Positions 1-9,148 of a DNA stretch of 64,000 bases are shown here, in pieces. The notes under the pieces were generated by a model. The model had not been told where the DNA came from. It saw nothing but the letters and a program-made list of their open reading frames with translations, and did no database searches. A program made the translations under genes and the position numbers. Numbering within the stretch: the first letter of the stretch is position 1; each line of letters starts with the position of its first letter. The DNA is from Candidatus Nitrosothermus koennekei (lineage in GTDB: Archaea; Thermoproteota; Nitrososphaeria; Nitrososphaerales; Nitrosocaldaceae): contig JACAFH010000005.1 in NCBI GenBank assembly GCA_013538715.1, positions 52,579 through 116,578 on the forward strand, given 5' to 3'.

Positions 1-811
1 CTTTTAATACATCTTCTGCTTTCTCCATTGCTTCTCTAACACCTTCTATACCAGAGTATGATGTATCAATAGTTGCCAAGATATTATTCTGTAATCTATA
101 ATCAAGATAATTATCCTTAATAAAAGTCTCCTTTGTAGGACCTGGACCACCTATTATTAACCCTTTAACATTATAAGTGTCTATAAAATATGATTTTGCA
201 TGTTCCGCAACTCGATTAAAGTAGTATGTTAACTCCATATCTCTAAGCCTTTCAAACCTTCTTGCTGACTGTCCTCCAGATCTATGCTTTCCTCCAACTC
301 CAGAATGAAAAGTATCTAATATATCCAATCTATCACCAATTATAACTCCCAATCCTGCTTCTGTACTATCTATTGTTAGTATTCCTATAGCATTTTCCTC
401 TTTTAACATTGATTTAAGTATATCTGTATGAAAGTGATCGTCGCATCTGTATAGATAGGTTGTTAATTCTTTAGGAGGAATTATCTCATGTATACGAACC
501 ACTTCACTTCCTGGTCCATTTGTTGGCAACGCACCACAGAATACAACTAATCCAGTCTCTGGTACTTGATTATATAGTTTTAGACGCTGTATTACTCTTG
601 TTAACGCATCCAATACATGATTTCTAGTTGTATCTGATTTTATGTTTGTTGCAGTTCCATACTCTTCTCTTAAAGATGCTATTACTTCATGTATAGACTT
701 CTTAGGAGGTATATACAATGTGATGAGTTCTGTTCCTCGCCCTACTATTTGTGAAAGCTCGTTTATAAGCTTTCTAATCCTATATAATGTAACTGAATCG
801 TACTTGCTCAT
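1..811 (-). CDS. prf1: Peptide chain release factor aRF1 (C-terminus outside window)
   Basis: Class I release factor that reads all three stop codons in the ribosomal A site and triggers peptidyl-tRNA hydrolysis. My translation from the ATG at 809-811 begins MSKYDSVTLYRIRK. It carries the stop-decoding NIKS motif at about residues 56-59 and the hydrolysis motif GGQ at about 179-181, within GGKHRSGGQSARRF. These match the archaeal/eukaryotic eRF1 N and M domains. The frame stays open to base 1, so the C-terminal domain lies outside the window and about 270 of the roughly 400-420 residues are visible. The product is certain; only the missing end is unknown. Confidence 0.96.
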   Translation of the reverse strand, partial: MSKYDSVTLYRIRKLINELSQIVGRGTELITLYIPPKKSIHEVIASLREEYGTATNIKSDTTRNHVLDALTRVIQRLKLYNQVPETGLVVFCGALPTNGPGSEVVRIHEIIPPKELTTYLYRCDDHFHTDILKSMLKEENAIGILTIDSTEAGLGVIIGDRLDILDTFHSGVGGKHRSGGQSARRFERLRDMELTYYFNRVAEHAKSYFIDTYNVKGLIIGGPGPTKETFIKDNYLDYRLQNNILATIDTSYSGIEGVREAMEKAEDVLK

Positions 812-1049
812 TACACAATTGATTGATTAATGAATATAAATATTATTAGACTTCATCTATAATGATAAATAGCATGTGGTGATATAATGCTCTATTGTCA
901 TTAATATAAATTATACATTAGATTAATTGTAAGAATGTATAATAAGAGCTGATATATTGCTCATAATATTTAGTTTATTACTGTAATTGAAATATATTAA
1001 ATAAAAGCTCTTAATAACAGATTATAATTACAGAAATAATGATAGCTCT

Positions 1050-1871
1050 TCAATACTCTGCCTTTCTATCTATTATACCTAATTCTCTAGCTCTATTATC
1101 AGCATGATTGAAGAGCATAATTGATATCACTATAGTTATTGAAGTTGTAATTATCATATTAATAAGAGGAGAGAGAGCAAATGAACCATTTAATGATACT
1201 CTAACAAGTTCTAAGAAATGAGTAGTTGGAAATGAGTAAGAGAATAGATAGAGAGGTTCTGGTAACATGGTAGGAGGAAATACAACACCCGAGAAGAGGA
1301 ATAATATGCCAGAAGAGTATTCGCTTAAAGAGAATTGTAGTTTATTTGTCAATAGATTTATTGATGTTAATATCATACCCATAAAAGAGAATGCTACTAT
1401 ACCCAATATCAAAGATATAATTAATAAAAGGTAATTTATAATATCTAATTCTAGATCTAATCCTAAACCAAAATTTGAGAATATAAATCCTCCTACTACG
1501 ATAGAGATTATAACAGATACACTCGCATTTATTGCTGACGCTAAAGCCCTTCCTATTATATAGAATTTTATAGCATTTGGTGCAATATATATATTCTTTA
1601 ATACTTCATACTTTGCTCTATCTTCATGTATGAGATATCCCAAAGAGATAATCATAGTTAAAGGATAGATAAAGAATACTGCACCAATAAATGAATATGA
1701 GAAGTATTCATTATTTACTACTTCGCTACCTATTAAGAATATTAGCCCAATTATGATAACATATGCAAGAGGTTTTACTATTATATATGAGAAGAAGATA
1801 AATGGATCTGTCCAATTTGACTCTATCTTCCATCCTATCCATATGCTCTCTTTTATTATTCTCATTGCCAT
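1050..1871 (-). CDS. ABC-2 type transporter permease (second subunit)
   Basis: Integral membrane subunit of an ABC exporter. The 273 residues hold about six hydrophobic segments (near 24-46, 58-77, 112-131, 147-171, 183-200 and 239-255) and no ATPase motif, as expected for the ABC-2/DrrB type. A second in-frame ATG lies two codons downstream (MAMRIIKE), so the start may be six bases later. It overlaps the upstream permease gene by 10 bases. With the ATPase before that, this is a three-gene exporter with two different permeases. The substrate cannot be read from the sequence; drug, lipid or polysaccharide export are the usual roles. Confidence 0.85.
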   Translation of the reverse strand: MAMRIIKESIWIGWKIESNWTDPFIFFSYIIVKPLAYVIIIGLIFLIGSEVVNNEYFSYSFIGAVFFIYPLTMIISLGYLIHEDRAKYEVLKNIYIAPNAIKFYIIGRALASAINASVSVIISIVVGGFIFSNFGLGLDLELDIINYLLLIISLILGIVAFSFMGMILTSINLLTNKLQFSLSEYSSGILFLFSGVVFPPTMLPEPLYLFSYSFPTTHFLELVRVSLNGSFALSPLINMIITTSITIVISIMLFNHADNRARELGIIDRKAEY

Positions 1872-2668
1872 CGCAATGTCAACCTTCCTTCCTTCTTACT
1901 AATCTCTTCCAATTTATGTAATGCTTTACGTGCTAATGGCAGTAATATTGCTACTAATATACTTAAACCTATTATATGCATGGTAACATCCTCAAATCTT
2001 CCATTCAATACCAATAATATCCTTAAACCATCTATTGCCAATGTTAAAGGTATGATACTAGCAGCCATTTTGACGATATCAGGTATAAATCTATTATTAA
2101 ATATAGGATAATATAAACCAGATAACAAAAATATAGGTTCTTGTAATAGATCTGCTATATGACTCGCTTCTCTGCCATATAATAAGAAGAGTGAAGCAAA
2201 TAACATGCCTAATCCATACAATGCAGATATAGAGAGGATAAAGATTATTACTAATGCAAATGGATCTATTAATGATAGTTGTATAGGAAACAACAACATA
2301 CCTATAAAGATTATTGAACATGCTCTAAGAGTAGTATTTAGCATTCCACCAATAGCCATTCCTACTAATATAGCCATACGAGAGATTGGTGCAACCATGT
2401 ATTGTGTTAGATTACCTGTCTCTTTCTCCCAATAAAATTGACTAGACATGCCCCAAAGAACATTACTCCAAAATGCTAGCATGGCACCGCCAATAGCAAC
2501 AAACGCAAGAAGATGATCTGCTGCGTTCATAGCTTCATACATATAAATATATGCAGAGATAGATAGAAGAGGTATTATTACTTCTGCTATACTCCAATGA
2601 GGTTCTCTAATCAAGCCCTTAAGTCTAACATACGCTCTTGCATATACAACTCTAAGATCATTGATCAT
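1862..2668 (-). CDS. ABC-2 type transporter permease (first subunit)
   Basis: 268-residue membrane protein of the ABC-2 exporter type with about six transmembrane stretches, starting near residue 25. The segment 'LSGLYYPIFN' near the fifth helix resembles the FSGxxxP loop common in ABC-2 permeases. It overlaps the ATPase gene upstream by 11 bases and the second permease downstream by 10 bases, so the three are translated as one unit. The C-terminus is basic (KKEGRLTLRWQ) and probably cytoplasmic. The transported substrate is unknown. Confidence 0.85.
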   Translation of the reverse strand: MINDLRVVYARAYVRLKGLIREPHWSIAEVIIPLLSISAYIYMYEAMNAADHLLAFVAIGGAMLAFWSNVLWGMSSQFYWEKETGNLTQYMVAPISRMAILVGMAIGGMLNTTLRACSIIFIGMLLFPIQLSLIDPFALVIIFILSISALYGLGMLFASLFLLYGREASHIADLLQEPIFLLSGLYYPIFNNRFIPDIVKMAASIIPLTLAIDGLRILLVLNGRFEDVTMHIIGLSILVAILLPLARKALHKLEEISKKEGRLTLRWQ

Positions 2669-3608
2669 TCATATTCAACCCAACATACTTTATATATACA
2701 TCTTCTAATGTTGGCTCATATAATTTGATTGATAATATATTATAACCATGGGAATCAAGATATGATACAACTCTTGCTATACTAGATTGTTCATCAAGCA
2801 ATATTCTAATCCTAGTAATACCATTGTTATACTCTACCTTTGCTGGCATACCATATATATTATCTAGCATTAGAGTGGAGTTAACTTCAACTACGGCAGA
2901 GGTTACATTAGAGACTGACTCTTTCAATCTCTTTGGTGTATCATATGCTATTATCTTTCCTTTAAATATTATTGCTATCTTATCACAAATCTCATCTGCC
3001 TCTGACATATAATGCGTAGTCAATAATATACTCTTATCTTTATTGTTCTTAACCCACTCCTTAATGTATCTTCTTATATGCTTTGCATTTAATACATCTA
3101 AACCAAGTGTAGGTTCATCTAAAAACAATACTTTAGGATCGTTTATAAATCCTCTTGCTATATTCAATCTCTGTTTATAACCTGTTGATAACTTATGCAT
3201 CCTAACATTCTCATACTCCTCAAGCTCCATATCTTTAATCAATTCGTCTATCCTTTCTCTAGCAAGTGAATTTGATAATCCATAGATCTGTGAGAAGAAC
3301 CAGAGATTCTCTCTAACTGTTAATATACCATAGCCTGGAGTCTCTCCTCCACTCACCAGATTTATAATTCTTCTAACATCATTAGACTCTTTAATAACAT
3401 TATAGCCATAAACATATGCATTACCTTCTGAAGGGAGTAAAAGAGTTGTTAATATCTTTATTAGAGTAGTCTTTCCTGCTCCATTTGCACCCAATAAACC
3501 AAATATCTCTCCTTTCTCTATTGATAATGTAACATTATCTAATGCCTTTATTACATTATCGTTCCTCTTGAAGACTCTGCTTACCTTCTCAACATCTATA
3601 GCATTCAT
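2658..3608 (-). CDS. ABC transporter ATP-binding protein (exporter type)
   Basis: Energises the two permeases encoded just downstream. Motifs appear in order: Walker A GANGAGKTT at about 40-48, the signature LSTGYKQ at about 140-146, Walker B VLFLDEP at about 160-166 followed by the D-loop GLD, and the H-loop LLTTHYM with His near 200. A C-terminal extension of about 90 residues follows the nucleotide-binding domain, as in DrrA/CcmA-like exporters (DUF4162 type). The start codon overlaps the last base of tatA by one nucleotide, so this exporter lies in the same transcription unit as the Tat genes. Confidence 0.93.
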   Translation of the reverse strand: MNAIDVEKVSRVFKRNDNVIKALDNVTLSIEKGEIFGLLGANGAGKTTLIKILTTLLLPSEGNAYVYGYNVIKESNDVRRIINLVSGGETPGYGILTVRENLWFFSQIYGLSNSLARERIDELIKDMELEEYENVRMHKLSTGYKQRLNIARGFINDPKVLFLDEPTLGLDVLNAKHIRRYIKEWVKNNKDKSILLTTHYMSEADEICDKIAIIFKGKIIAYDTPKRLKESVSNVTSAVVEVNSTLMLDNIYGMPAKVEYNNGITRIRILLDEQSSIARVVSYLDSHGYNILSIKLYEPTLEDVYIKYVGLNMNDQ

Positions 3609-3898
3609 TACGACTTCTTTATAGCCTTCTCTATCTCTTCCCTTAACTCTTCATCACTCTTATTTATATAATCTATACCAAGCGACCTTGCAATATCTTC
3701 TAACTTTTCTCTATTTACAGTACCTTTGTATTTAATTAGTTCTTTCTCTGCCTCCAATCTTGCTTTTTCATATTCTGCAGTTGCTTTACCCATAGATCTA
3801 GCCAATTCTGGTATCTTTTTTGCACCAAATAATACTATCCCAACAATAACTAATATCCATAACCATTCTGCCCCTGCTATGAAGAGAGATATATCCAT
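3608..3898 (-). CDS. tatA: Sec-independent translocase subunit TatA
   Basis: Forms the protein-conducting oligomer of the twin-arginine pathway, which exports folded proteins. The 96 residues follow the TatA plan: a short N-terminal membrane helix (about 11-23), the hinge motif FGAKKIPELA (about 23-32), an amphipathic helix with alternating charges, and a charged, likely cytoplasmic tail rich in E and K. It sits 31 bases downstream of tatC on the same strand and overlaps the following ABC ATPase start by one base. A TatB role cannot be excluded, but archaea generally use TatA plus TatC. Confidence 0.93.
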   Translation of the reverse strand: MDISLFIAGAEWLWILVIVGIVLFGAKKIPELARSMGKATAEYEKARLEAEKELIKYKGTVNREKLEDIARSLGIDYINKSDEELREEIEKAIKKS

Positions 3899-3929
3899 GT
3901 GCTATCTTTCACTTAAAACCAATTTAAAC

Positions 3930-4706
3930 CTAACCTATGACATTTTTAGTTACTAATATTCCTATTAGATAAAGAATGATCATTGGTAATGCTATAAACC
4001 ACATTGTTATACCACTTCCATCAGGTGTTATTATAGCTCCAAAGATTATAAATATTATAACTGCATATCTAAAATTATTCTTCCAGAATTGCACTTCAAC
4101 TATCTCAGCCTTTGTTAATGTATACATGATTATTGGCAATTGGAATGAGATACCAAATGATATAGTGAAATAGAGAATAAATGTAACAAATTCTACAATA
4201 TTCAATAGGGTAAGTAATCCAAGAAATGCACCATATTCATATAAGAAGTTTAACATAAATGGTATAACGAGTATATATGCAAATAAAGCTCCGCTAATGA
4301 ATAGTAATATTGTTGGTATCATGATCTTTGATGCTATCCTTTTCTCATGAGTATATAATGCTGGTGCTATAAAGGCTGTTATCTCTCTTACTATTAAAGG
4401 CATAGAAAATATTATAGATAAGAGTACAGAGACATATAATTGAGCAAAAAATGCCTCTCCAGGTTTAGTCTGTATAAGTTCAACGTTTGATGGAAGCAAA
4501 GATCTCTCTAAGAACTTTATAGATTGGATAGATACACTATTAGTAGGATCTGGATATAGCACGAATAGTTTGAATCCTAGATCGTATTCTTTAATTCCAA
4601 ATGTTACAAATATTATTGACGCTATTAATATAGTAAGAGTTACTCTAATTATTCTTCTTCGTAATTCTTCTAGATGTTCATAAAATGTATACTCTTTCTC
4701 CTCCAT
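3930..4706 (-). CDS. tatC: Sec-independent translocase subunit TatC
   Basis: Receptor subunit of the Tat translocase, which recognises twin-arginine signal peptides at the membrane. The 258 residues begin with the family hallmark HLEELRRRIIR (about 10-20) at the cytoplasmic face. Roughly six transmembrane helices follow, and the loop after helix 2 includes 'PGEAFFAQLYVS', the equivalent of the conserved P-x-E-xF segment. Length is normal for the family. It is first in the tatC-tatA-ABC exporter run on the minus strand. The gene is clear. Confidence 0.95.
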   Translation of the reverse strand: MEEKEYTFYEHLEELRRRIIRVTLTILIASIIFVTFGIKEYDLGFKLFVLYPDPTNSVSIQSIKFLERSLLPSNVELIQTKPGEAFFAQLYVSVLLSIIFSMPLIVREITAFIAPALYTHEKRIASKIMIPTILLFISGALFAYILVIPFMLNFLYEYGAFLGLLTLLNIVEFVTFILYFTISFGISFQLPIIMYTLTKAEIVEVQFWKNNFRYAVIIFIIFGAIITPDGSGITMWFIALPMIILYLIGILVTKNVIG

Positions 4707-4826
4707 CTATTTATCCTTAGCTTTGCTTATATATCATTCTTAACAAGATATTAAATGAGATGCTAATCTAAAATATATTAGTAATATTGATTATAAATTA
4801 GTATATATTATGTTATGAAGGTTAGA

Positions 4827-5270
4827 TTATTTATTTATTATCAACGGTTTATTGAATAGTTTTTTGGCATAATTCTCGTCTATGTTATCAAACTCTAGCC
4901 ATATCTCACTTCTATAACCGAGTTCATTACTTACTTTTGTTGCAAGTTCTGAAATGAACTTATTATCTATCCTTATATTACATTTATCAAGGAATATTCT
5001 ATGTGAGCGTACAAGTATATCTCCTCCTAACTCTTTGTGTAATATATCTTTTATATGCTCAACTAGATTATGTTCTACTTCATATCCATACATAGCTATT
5101 CCATTTATAGGCTCTTTATCAAACGGTATCCCATCTCTAAACCAATATATACTAAGATGAGACTCTTTATTTATTATAGTCCTTATCTCCCAATGTATTA
5201 GTTTATCTGTAGGGTATTCTCTATTCTTCACATCGTCTATTGTGAGATGCCAATAGAGTATCTTTGCCAT
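4827..5270 (-). CDS. Conserved-looking hypothetical protein, 147 aa
   Basis: I do not recognise this protein. It has no signal peptide or membrane helix and is rich in aromatic residues, charged residues and isoleucine, with a start MAKILYWHLTIDD and alternating beta- and alpha-like stretches. It looks like a small soluble alpha/beta domain. The single cysteine (DKCNIRI) does not suggest metal binding. It stands alone between tatC and an amidohydrolase, with 100-150 bases of AT-rich spacer on both sides. Base composition and codon use resemble the neighbours, so it is probably a real gene. Confidence 0.7.
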   Translation of the reverse strand: MAKILYWHLTIDDVKNREYPTDKLIHWEIRTIINKESHLSIYWFRDGIPFDKEPINGIAMYGYEVEHNLVEHIKDILHKELGGDILVRSHRIFLDKCNIRIDNKFISELATKVSNELGYRSEIWLEFDNIDENYAKKLFNKPLIINK

Positions 5271-5414
5271 ACAATCTAATTACTCATACATAAATATAAC
5301 CTCTTCTCTATAACATGATTCATAATGTGTATACACTCAATAATTAATGCTATATTATAGAGATTGAGACAGTTTATAACATTTTAGACTAAGATTCTAT
5401 ATAAACAATTACTA

Positions 5415-6770
5415 TCATGATACATACCTACCATAACCTTCTTTACCAACGATAGCCCCATCTTCCATAATTATCTCCCCTCTTACCATAGTTAAAATAG
5501 GCCAGCCTTTGAGTGTAATTCCATCATATATTGTATAATCTGAATATGAGTTAAGTATCTCTGGCGTGACCTTTACTTCCTTCTCAAGATCTATAATTAC
5601 TAGATCTGCATCGTATCCTATCTCTAGATTACCTTTGCATTTCAATGAAAATATACGTGAAGCGTTATAACTTATTAGTCTTGTCAGATCTTTTAAATCT
5701 ATACGACCTTTATTAACTCCCTCACTTAACATAACTGGCAATATAGTTGCTATTCCAGGAAATCCTGCAAGAGCGTTCCATACTGTATTATCTGCAATCT
5801 TATCTTTCAATCTATTTGCTACATGATCTGAACCAATACAATCTATCATGCCATTCCTTATAGCATTCCATAATGCTGCTTGATCATCTTTGCTTCTTAG
5901 TGGTGGAGTGACTTTACCCCTAAGATCAAACTCCATAGTATGAGTTAGATAGTGGGGACATGTCTCTATATATACTCTAGATAACCTTTTAGCACTTATT
6001 GCTTCTTCTAATCCTTCCTTAGAACCTATATGAGGTAGATATAATTGGCATCTATTATTTATAAAATTTGTAAGAAATGATATAGATTTCTTCTCGTTAA
6101 TACCTGCTCTTGCATCACTCCATGCAGCAAGATCATTCCTCTTCATCTCTCTCATTCTCTTAATTCCCTCTATGCACATATCTGGATCTTCAGCATGTAT
6201 GATTGCTATAGCATTATTCTTTATTATACCTTCTATAGCATCATTCATAAATTCATAAGTATTAACATAACCCTCTATCAATTTATTATTATAAGGTTCC
6301 ATATCCATGTATATCCTTCCTATCTCATCTTTTAGATTCATGTATAGTTTAAATGCTCTTATACCATGCTCTTTACAATAACCTATCTCTTCTATATGAG
6401 TTCTTAAGAGTATAGAAGCATGATATACATAGTCTATTAGATGTGTATTTACTGTTAGATGCTTTAAGAGATCCTTCTTATATGAACTATATAATCTTAA
6501 CATTCTCATCATACATGTTACACCCCCAATGGCTGCTGATCTGGATTCATGTGCAGCTGCTCTCTCTATAGGTTCAAACACTCCATAATGTACATGTGGA
6601 TCTATAACACCTGGTATGACATATCGACCTTTTGCATCTATAACCTTATTAGCGCTTACTTTATCATTAGTTAATATAGCAACCTTACCATCCTTTATAC
6701 CTAAATCTTTTCTTACTATGCCTATAGTTGGAAGTACTATTGAAGCATTGGTTATTAGTGTATCTAGCAC
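5415..6770 (-). CDS. Cyclic amidohydrolase (dihydroorotase/allantoinase/hydantoinase family)
   Basis: Zinc-dependent hydrolase of cyclic amides. Metal-site features are all visible: HVH at 59-61 in VIDPHVHYG, a candidate carboxylated lysine in AFKLYMNLKD (about residue 141), His in IIHAEDP (about 192), His in the ETCPHYLTH segment, and the Asp in GSDHVANR. The length of 451 fits both multifunctional-type dihydroorotase and allantoinase/hydantoinase. Whether it serves pyrimidine synthesis (pyrC) or purine/hydantoin breakdown cannot be decided here. UMP and dTMP kinase genes lie a few kilobases away but in separate units. It is divergent from the lyase gene at 6819 across a 48-base gap with a shared TATA-like element. 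Confidence 0.88.
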   Translation of the reverse strand: MLDTLITNASIVLPTIGIVRKDLGIKDGKVAILTNDKVSANKVIDAKGRYVIPGVIDPHVHYGVFEPIERAAAHESRSAAIGGVTCMMRMLRLYSSYKKDLLKHLTVNTHLIDYVYHASILLRTHIEEIGYCKEHGIRAFKLYMNLKDEIGRIYMDMEPYNNKLIEGYVNTYEFMNDAIEGIIKNNAIAIIHAEDPDMCIEGIKRMREMKRNDLAAWSDARAGINEKKSISFLTNFINNRCQLYLPHIGSKEGLEEAISAKRLSRVYIETCPHYLTHTMEFDLRGKVTPPLRSKDDQAALWNAIRNGMIDCIGSDHVANRLKDKIADNTVWNALAGFPGIATILPVMLSEGVNKGRIDLKDLTRLISYNASRIFSLKCKGNLEIGYDADLVIIDLEKEVKVTPEILNSYSDYTIYDGITLKGWPILTMVRGEIIMEDGAIVGKEGYGRYVS

Positions 6771-6781
6771 ATTATCTTCTC

Positions 6782-6799
6782 TTTATAGTATATATAAAA
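6782..6799. promoter_or_regulatory. Divergent TATA-like promoter element
   Basis: The 48-base gap between the amidohydrolase and lyase starts contains tttatagtatatataaaa. Read forward, TATATAAA at 6791-6798 is centred about 25 bases before the ATG at 6819. Read in reverse, a TTTTATATAT box lies about 20-28 bases before the ATG at 6770. Both genes would give almost leaderless transcripts from one shared AT core. Confidence 0.55.
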
Positions 6800-6818
6800 G
6801 TCTATCAGAATAAGTGAT

Positions 6819-7667
6819 ATGAATTTAAAGAATAGACTAAAGAGTGATGGAATAATAATAATGCCTGGAGTATATGATGCTTTAACAGCAAAGATAGCAG
6901 AAGATGTAGGTTTTGAAGTTATATTTCAATCTGGATATAGCATAGCAGCATCACTTCTTGCAATGCCTGATTATGGTTTTATAAATGCTGGAGATACATT
7001 GGAACAGGCACGAAGAATAGTTAAGGCGACTAAATTACCTCTTATAGTTGATATAGATACTGGTTATGGAAATCCGTTAAATGTATGGAAGATCATTAAG
7101 GATCTTCAAAGTAATAATGTTGCTGGTGTATTCCTAGAAGATCAAGTATGGCCTAAACGGTGTGGACATATGCAAGGTAAGCAGGTTATAGATAGTAATG
7201 AGTATCTTCAAAAACTAAAAGCTGCTATTGATGCAAAGAGTGGAGATTTTATAATAGTTGCAAGAACAGACGCACTTGAACCATTAGGTATAGACGAGGC
7301 TATTAGAAGAGGCAGGTTGTATAAGGATATGGGAGCTGATGTTATATTTATAGAAGCACCAAAGAGTATAGAAGAGATGAAAAAGATAACAAACTCCATA
7401 GATGCACCTCTAGTAGCAAATATGATAGAAGGGGGAAGAACTCCGTTGTTATCAGCAAAAGAGTTAGAAGAGATAGGATTCAAGATAGCAGTATTTCCAT
7501 TATCTGCATTATTAGCATCTTCTTATGCAGTTAGATATATCTTTAAGAAGTTAAAGGATGATGGGATAACTACACTTGATGGAATTATACAATTTGAAGA
7601 GTTTAATAGATTAGTAAGATTAGATGAATACAAGAAGCTTGAGAATAGATATAAAATAATTGATTAG
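6819..7667 (+). CDS. Isocitrate lyase/PEP mutase family enzyme (methylisocitrate lyase-like)
   Basis: Cleaves or rearranges C-C or P-C bonds of 2-hydroxy acids with Mg2+. The family catalytic loop appears as KRCGH (113-117), followed by MQGK. Mg2+-binding acids lie in VDIDTGYG (about 78-84) and LEDQ (about 106-109). At 282 residues the protein has the short methylisocitrate lyase/carboxyphosphonoenolpyruvate mutase size rather than the longer isocitrate lyase size. No methylcitrate synthase or dehydratase is nearby, so a methylcitrate cycle is not supported here. Oxaloacetate decarboxylase-like or dimethylmalate lyase-like activity is also possible. Its stop overlaps the convergent gene at 7664 by four bases. 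Confidence 0.88.
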   Translation: MNLKNRLKSDGIIIMPGVYDALTAKIAEDVGFEVIFQSGYSIAASLLAMPDYGFINAGDTLEQARRIVKATKLPLIVDIDTGYGNPLNVWKIIKDLQSNNVAGVFLEDQVWPKRCGHMQGKQVIDSNEYLQKLKAAIDAKSGDFIIVARTDALEPLGIDEAIRRGRLYKDMGADVIFIEAPKSIEEMKKITNSIDAPLVANMIEGGRTPLLSAKELEEIGFKIAVFPLSALLASSYAVRYIFKKLKDDGITTLDGIIQFEEFNRLVRLDEYKKLENRYKIID

Positions 7668-8218
7668 GGTTTTGTAATATATTCGTTGAAAATACCATCC
7701 AATACCTCTAATTCTCTATTAATCTGCATCTCATCTTCATCGCCGTAACTTATAAGTAATTTATCTAGATCCTTAAATACATACTTATCATATTCATAAT
7801 TTCTTTCGCCATTAACATAGAATTTTAGTGTTTTATTACCGTTGTTACAATAACTCATATCATCATTTAATTTTAAACAATTAGAATTAAACTCCATTCC
7901 TAAAGTCTTAAATAGATAACCTAGATTTACATTAGTAGCATGCATATGAACTTTATAACCGTTCTTATATTCAAAATGTATGTAAGGTGATTTTAATTGA
8001 TAATCATCTTGAGAAAAATCGATTACTTGTTTACCGTCTGCCATTATTAACATTATTGAATGTATATGAGTAGAACCAACGGCACCAAATTTTGATGTCT
8101 CTGGAGGGTTCTGAATATATGCATATACTCCAACTCCTATACCAATTACTATAGCTGCTAATATACCAATAAATATATAGTGACCTCTAGTTAGTTTTTC
8201 TTCTTTCTTCTTTGGCAT
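7664..8218 (-). CDS. N-terminally anchored, histidine-rich extracytoplasmic protein
   Basis: The 184 residues start with a lysine-rich head (MPKKKEEKLTRGHY), then one transmembrane helix at about 13-33, leaving the rest outside the cell. The outer domain holds clustered histidines (STHIHSI, YIHFEYKN, KVHMHATN) and a cysteine pair in NSNCLKLNDDMSYCNN that could form a disulfide. It recalls small membrane-anchored proteins I associate with Nitrososphaerota, but I cannot name a family. Metal binding by the His cluster is inference. It is followed on the same strand's upstream side by another anchored protein at 8267, so both probably act at the outer membrane face. Confidence 0.72.
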   Translation of the reverse strand: MPKKKEEKLTRGHYIFIGILAAIVIGIGVGVYAYIQNPPETSKFGAVGSTHIHSIMLIMADGKQVIDFSQDDYQLKSPYIHFEYKNGYKVHMHATNVNLGYLFKTLGMEFNSNCLKLNDDMSYCNNGNKTLKFYVNGERNYEYDKYVFKDLDKLLISYGDEDEMQINRELEVLDGIFNEYITKP

Positions 8219-8266
8219 ATCTTTAAACCTACTAATTCTAATTTAAATATATGTATGGAATATATG

Positions 8267-8758
8267 TTATTGAGATAGGAAAAGATCGAATGTATATTCT
8301 TTACCACTCTCACGTTGTGGTTCAATTACAACATAGTTACCTTTAATTCTCCATTTTGATTTATCACTAAATACATCATCTATAGTTGCTTTCTCTATCT
8401 CATCCAATGAGATTCCTGGAGGTAAGATGTATGTCTTACCACTTGAAGAAAATAATCCCTCAAGTTTCTCTCCTATACTACCAAATGCTACTCTCTTATC
8501 ATCTACATATAATTCGTAATTTAGTGTTTCAAGTATCAAAGTCCTTGTATTTGGGTTCATAAAAGAGAAAGTTATTGATACCTCTGTAATATTTTCACTC
8601 TTACTTATAATGAAATCTTTAACGTTAAATTCGATATCCTTAAGAATTATCTCCTCTGGTTCTGGTCTATCAATAGCAAAAAAGAGTATTGATACTATTG
8701 CTACCATACCTATGCCACCACCAATTATTGCAAGTTTAAGCATGTTAAGACTATTCAT
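8267..8758 (-). CDS. Membrane-anchored protein with LEA14/WHy-like domain
   Basis: A 163-residue protein with an N-terminal signal anchor (about 8-28, IIGGGIGMVAIVSILFF) and an external beta-rich domain. The pattern 'SITFSFMNPNTRTLILETLNYELYVDD' has the features of a WHy/LEA14 beta-sandwich: an N-P-N turn, then a Y-x-L-Y-V-D/G strand. 'LPPGISL' follows a further strand. Function is unknown; such domains are linked to stress or desiccation tolerance in other organisms. The family call rests on pattern only. Confidence 0.65.
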   Translation of the reverse strand: MNSLNMLKLAIIGGGIGMVAIVSILFFAIDRPEPEEIILKDIEFNVKDFIISKSENITEVSITFSFMNPNTRTLILETLNYELYVDDKRVAFGSIGEKLEGLFSSSGKTYILPPGISLDEIEKATIDDVFSDKSKWRIKGNYVVIEPQRESGKEYTFDLFLSQ

Positions 8759-8830
8759 GCTAACTTCTCCTACCTTTATGCATTTAAATCTTCATAATGC
8801 TTATAGATAGAATTATTGATAGTTAATAAT

Positions 8831-9148
8831 ATGCAATATCATCAAGCATCTATAATAGGCCAAAAGAGGTCTAGAGAAGCTCAACATAAACTCTTTGCTT
8901 ATTCTGGTTTTGCATATCTTACAAAGACTGTAAAGAAGAAAGGTAATGAATTTGAACCAGTTGGTGATGAGGAGTTTGTTGCTATTGATATTATTAATGA
9001 TGAGGCAATAATAGTAATATGTGATGCTGATGGTTATGCAAAGGCTCAAACTAAGGCGTTAAAGATTAGTGAGGCTGAAGTTATAATTAATAAAATGATT
9101 GCTGATGGATTCAAGAAATATGATGGGGATGTAGAATTGGTTAGATAA
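8831..9148 (+). CDS. Hypothetical protein, about 105 aa
   Basis: I do not recognise this small soluble protein. From the ATG at 8831 it reads MQYHQASIIGQKRSREAQ; a TTG at 8816 would add five residues. A beta-rich middle (EEFVAIDIINDEAIIVICDADGYAK) is followed by a C-terminal helix (ISEAEVIINKMIADGFKK), suggesting a compact alpha/beta domain. It is divergent from the anchored protein at 8267-8758, and its stop overlaps the convergent UMP kinase gene by eight bases. Codon use is like the neighbours. Confidence 0.65.
   Translation: MQYHQASIIGQKRSREAQHKLFAYSGFAYLTKTVKKKGNEFEPVGDEEFVAIDIINDEAIIVICDADGYAKAQTKALKISEAEVIINKMIADGFKKYDGDVELVR

Noticed and set aside
812..1049. Possible RNA gene or small ORF between aRF1 and the ABC permease
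   Set aside because: Only AT-rich sequence with short chance inverted repeats (gagc...gctc) is visible; nothing supports a gene.
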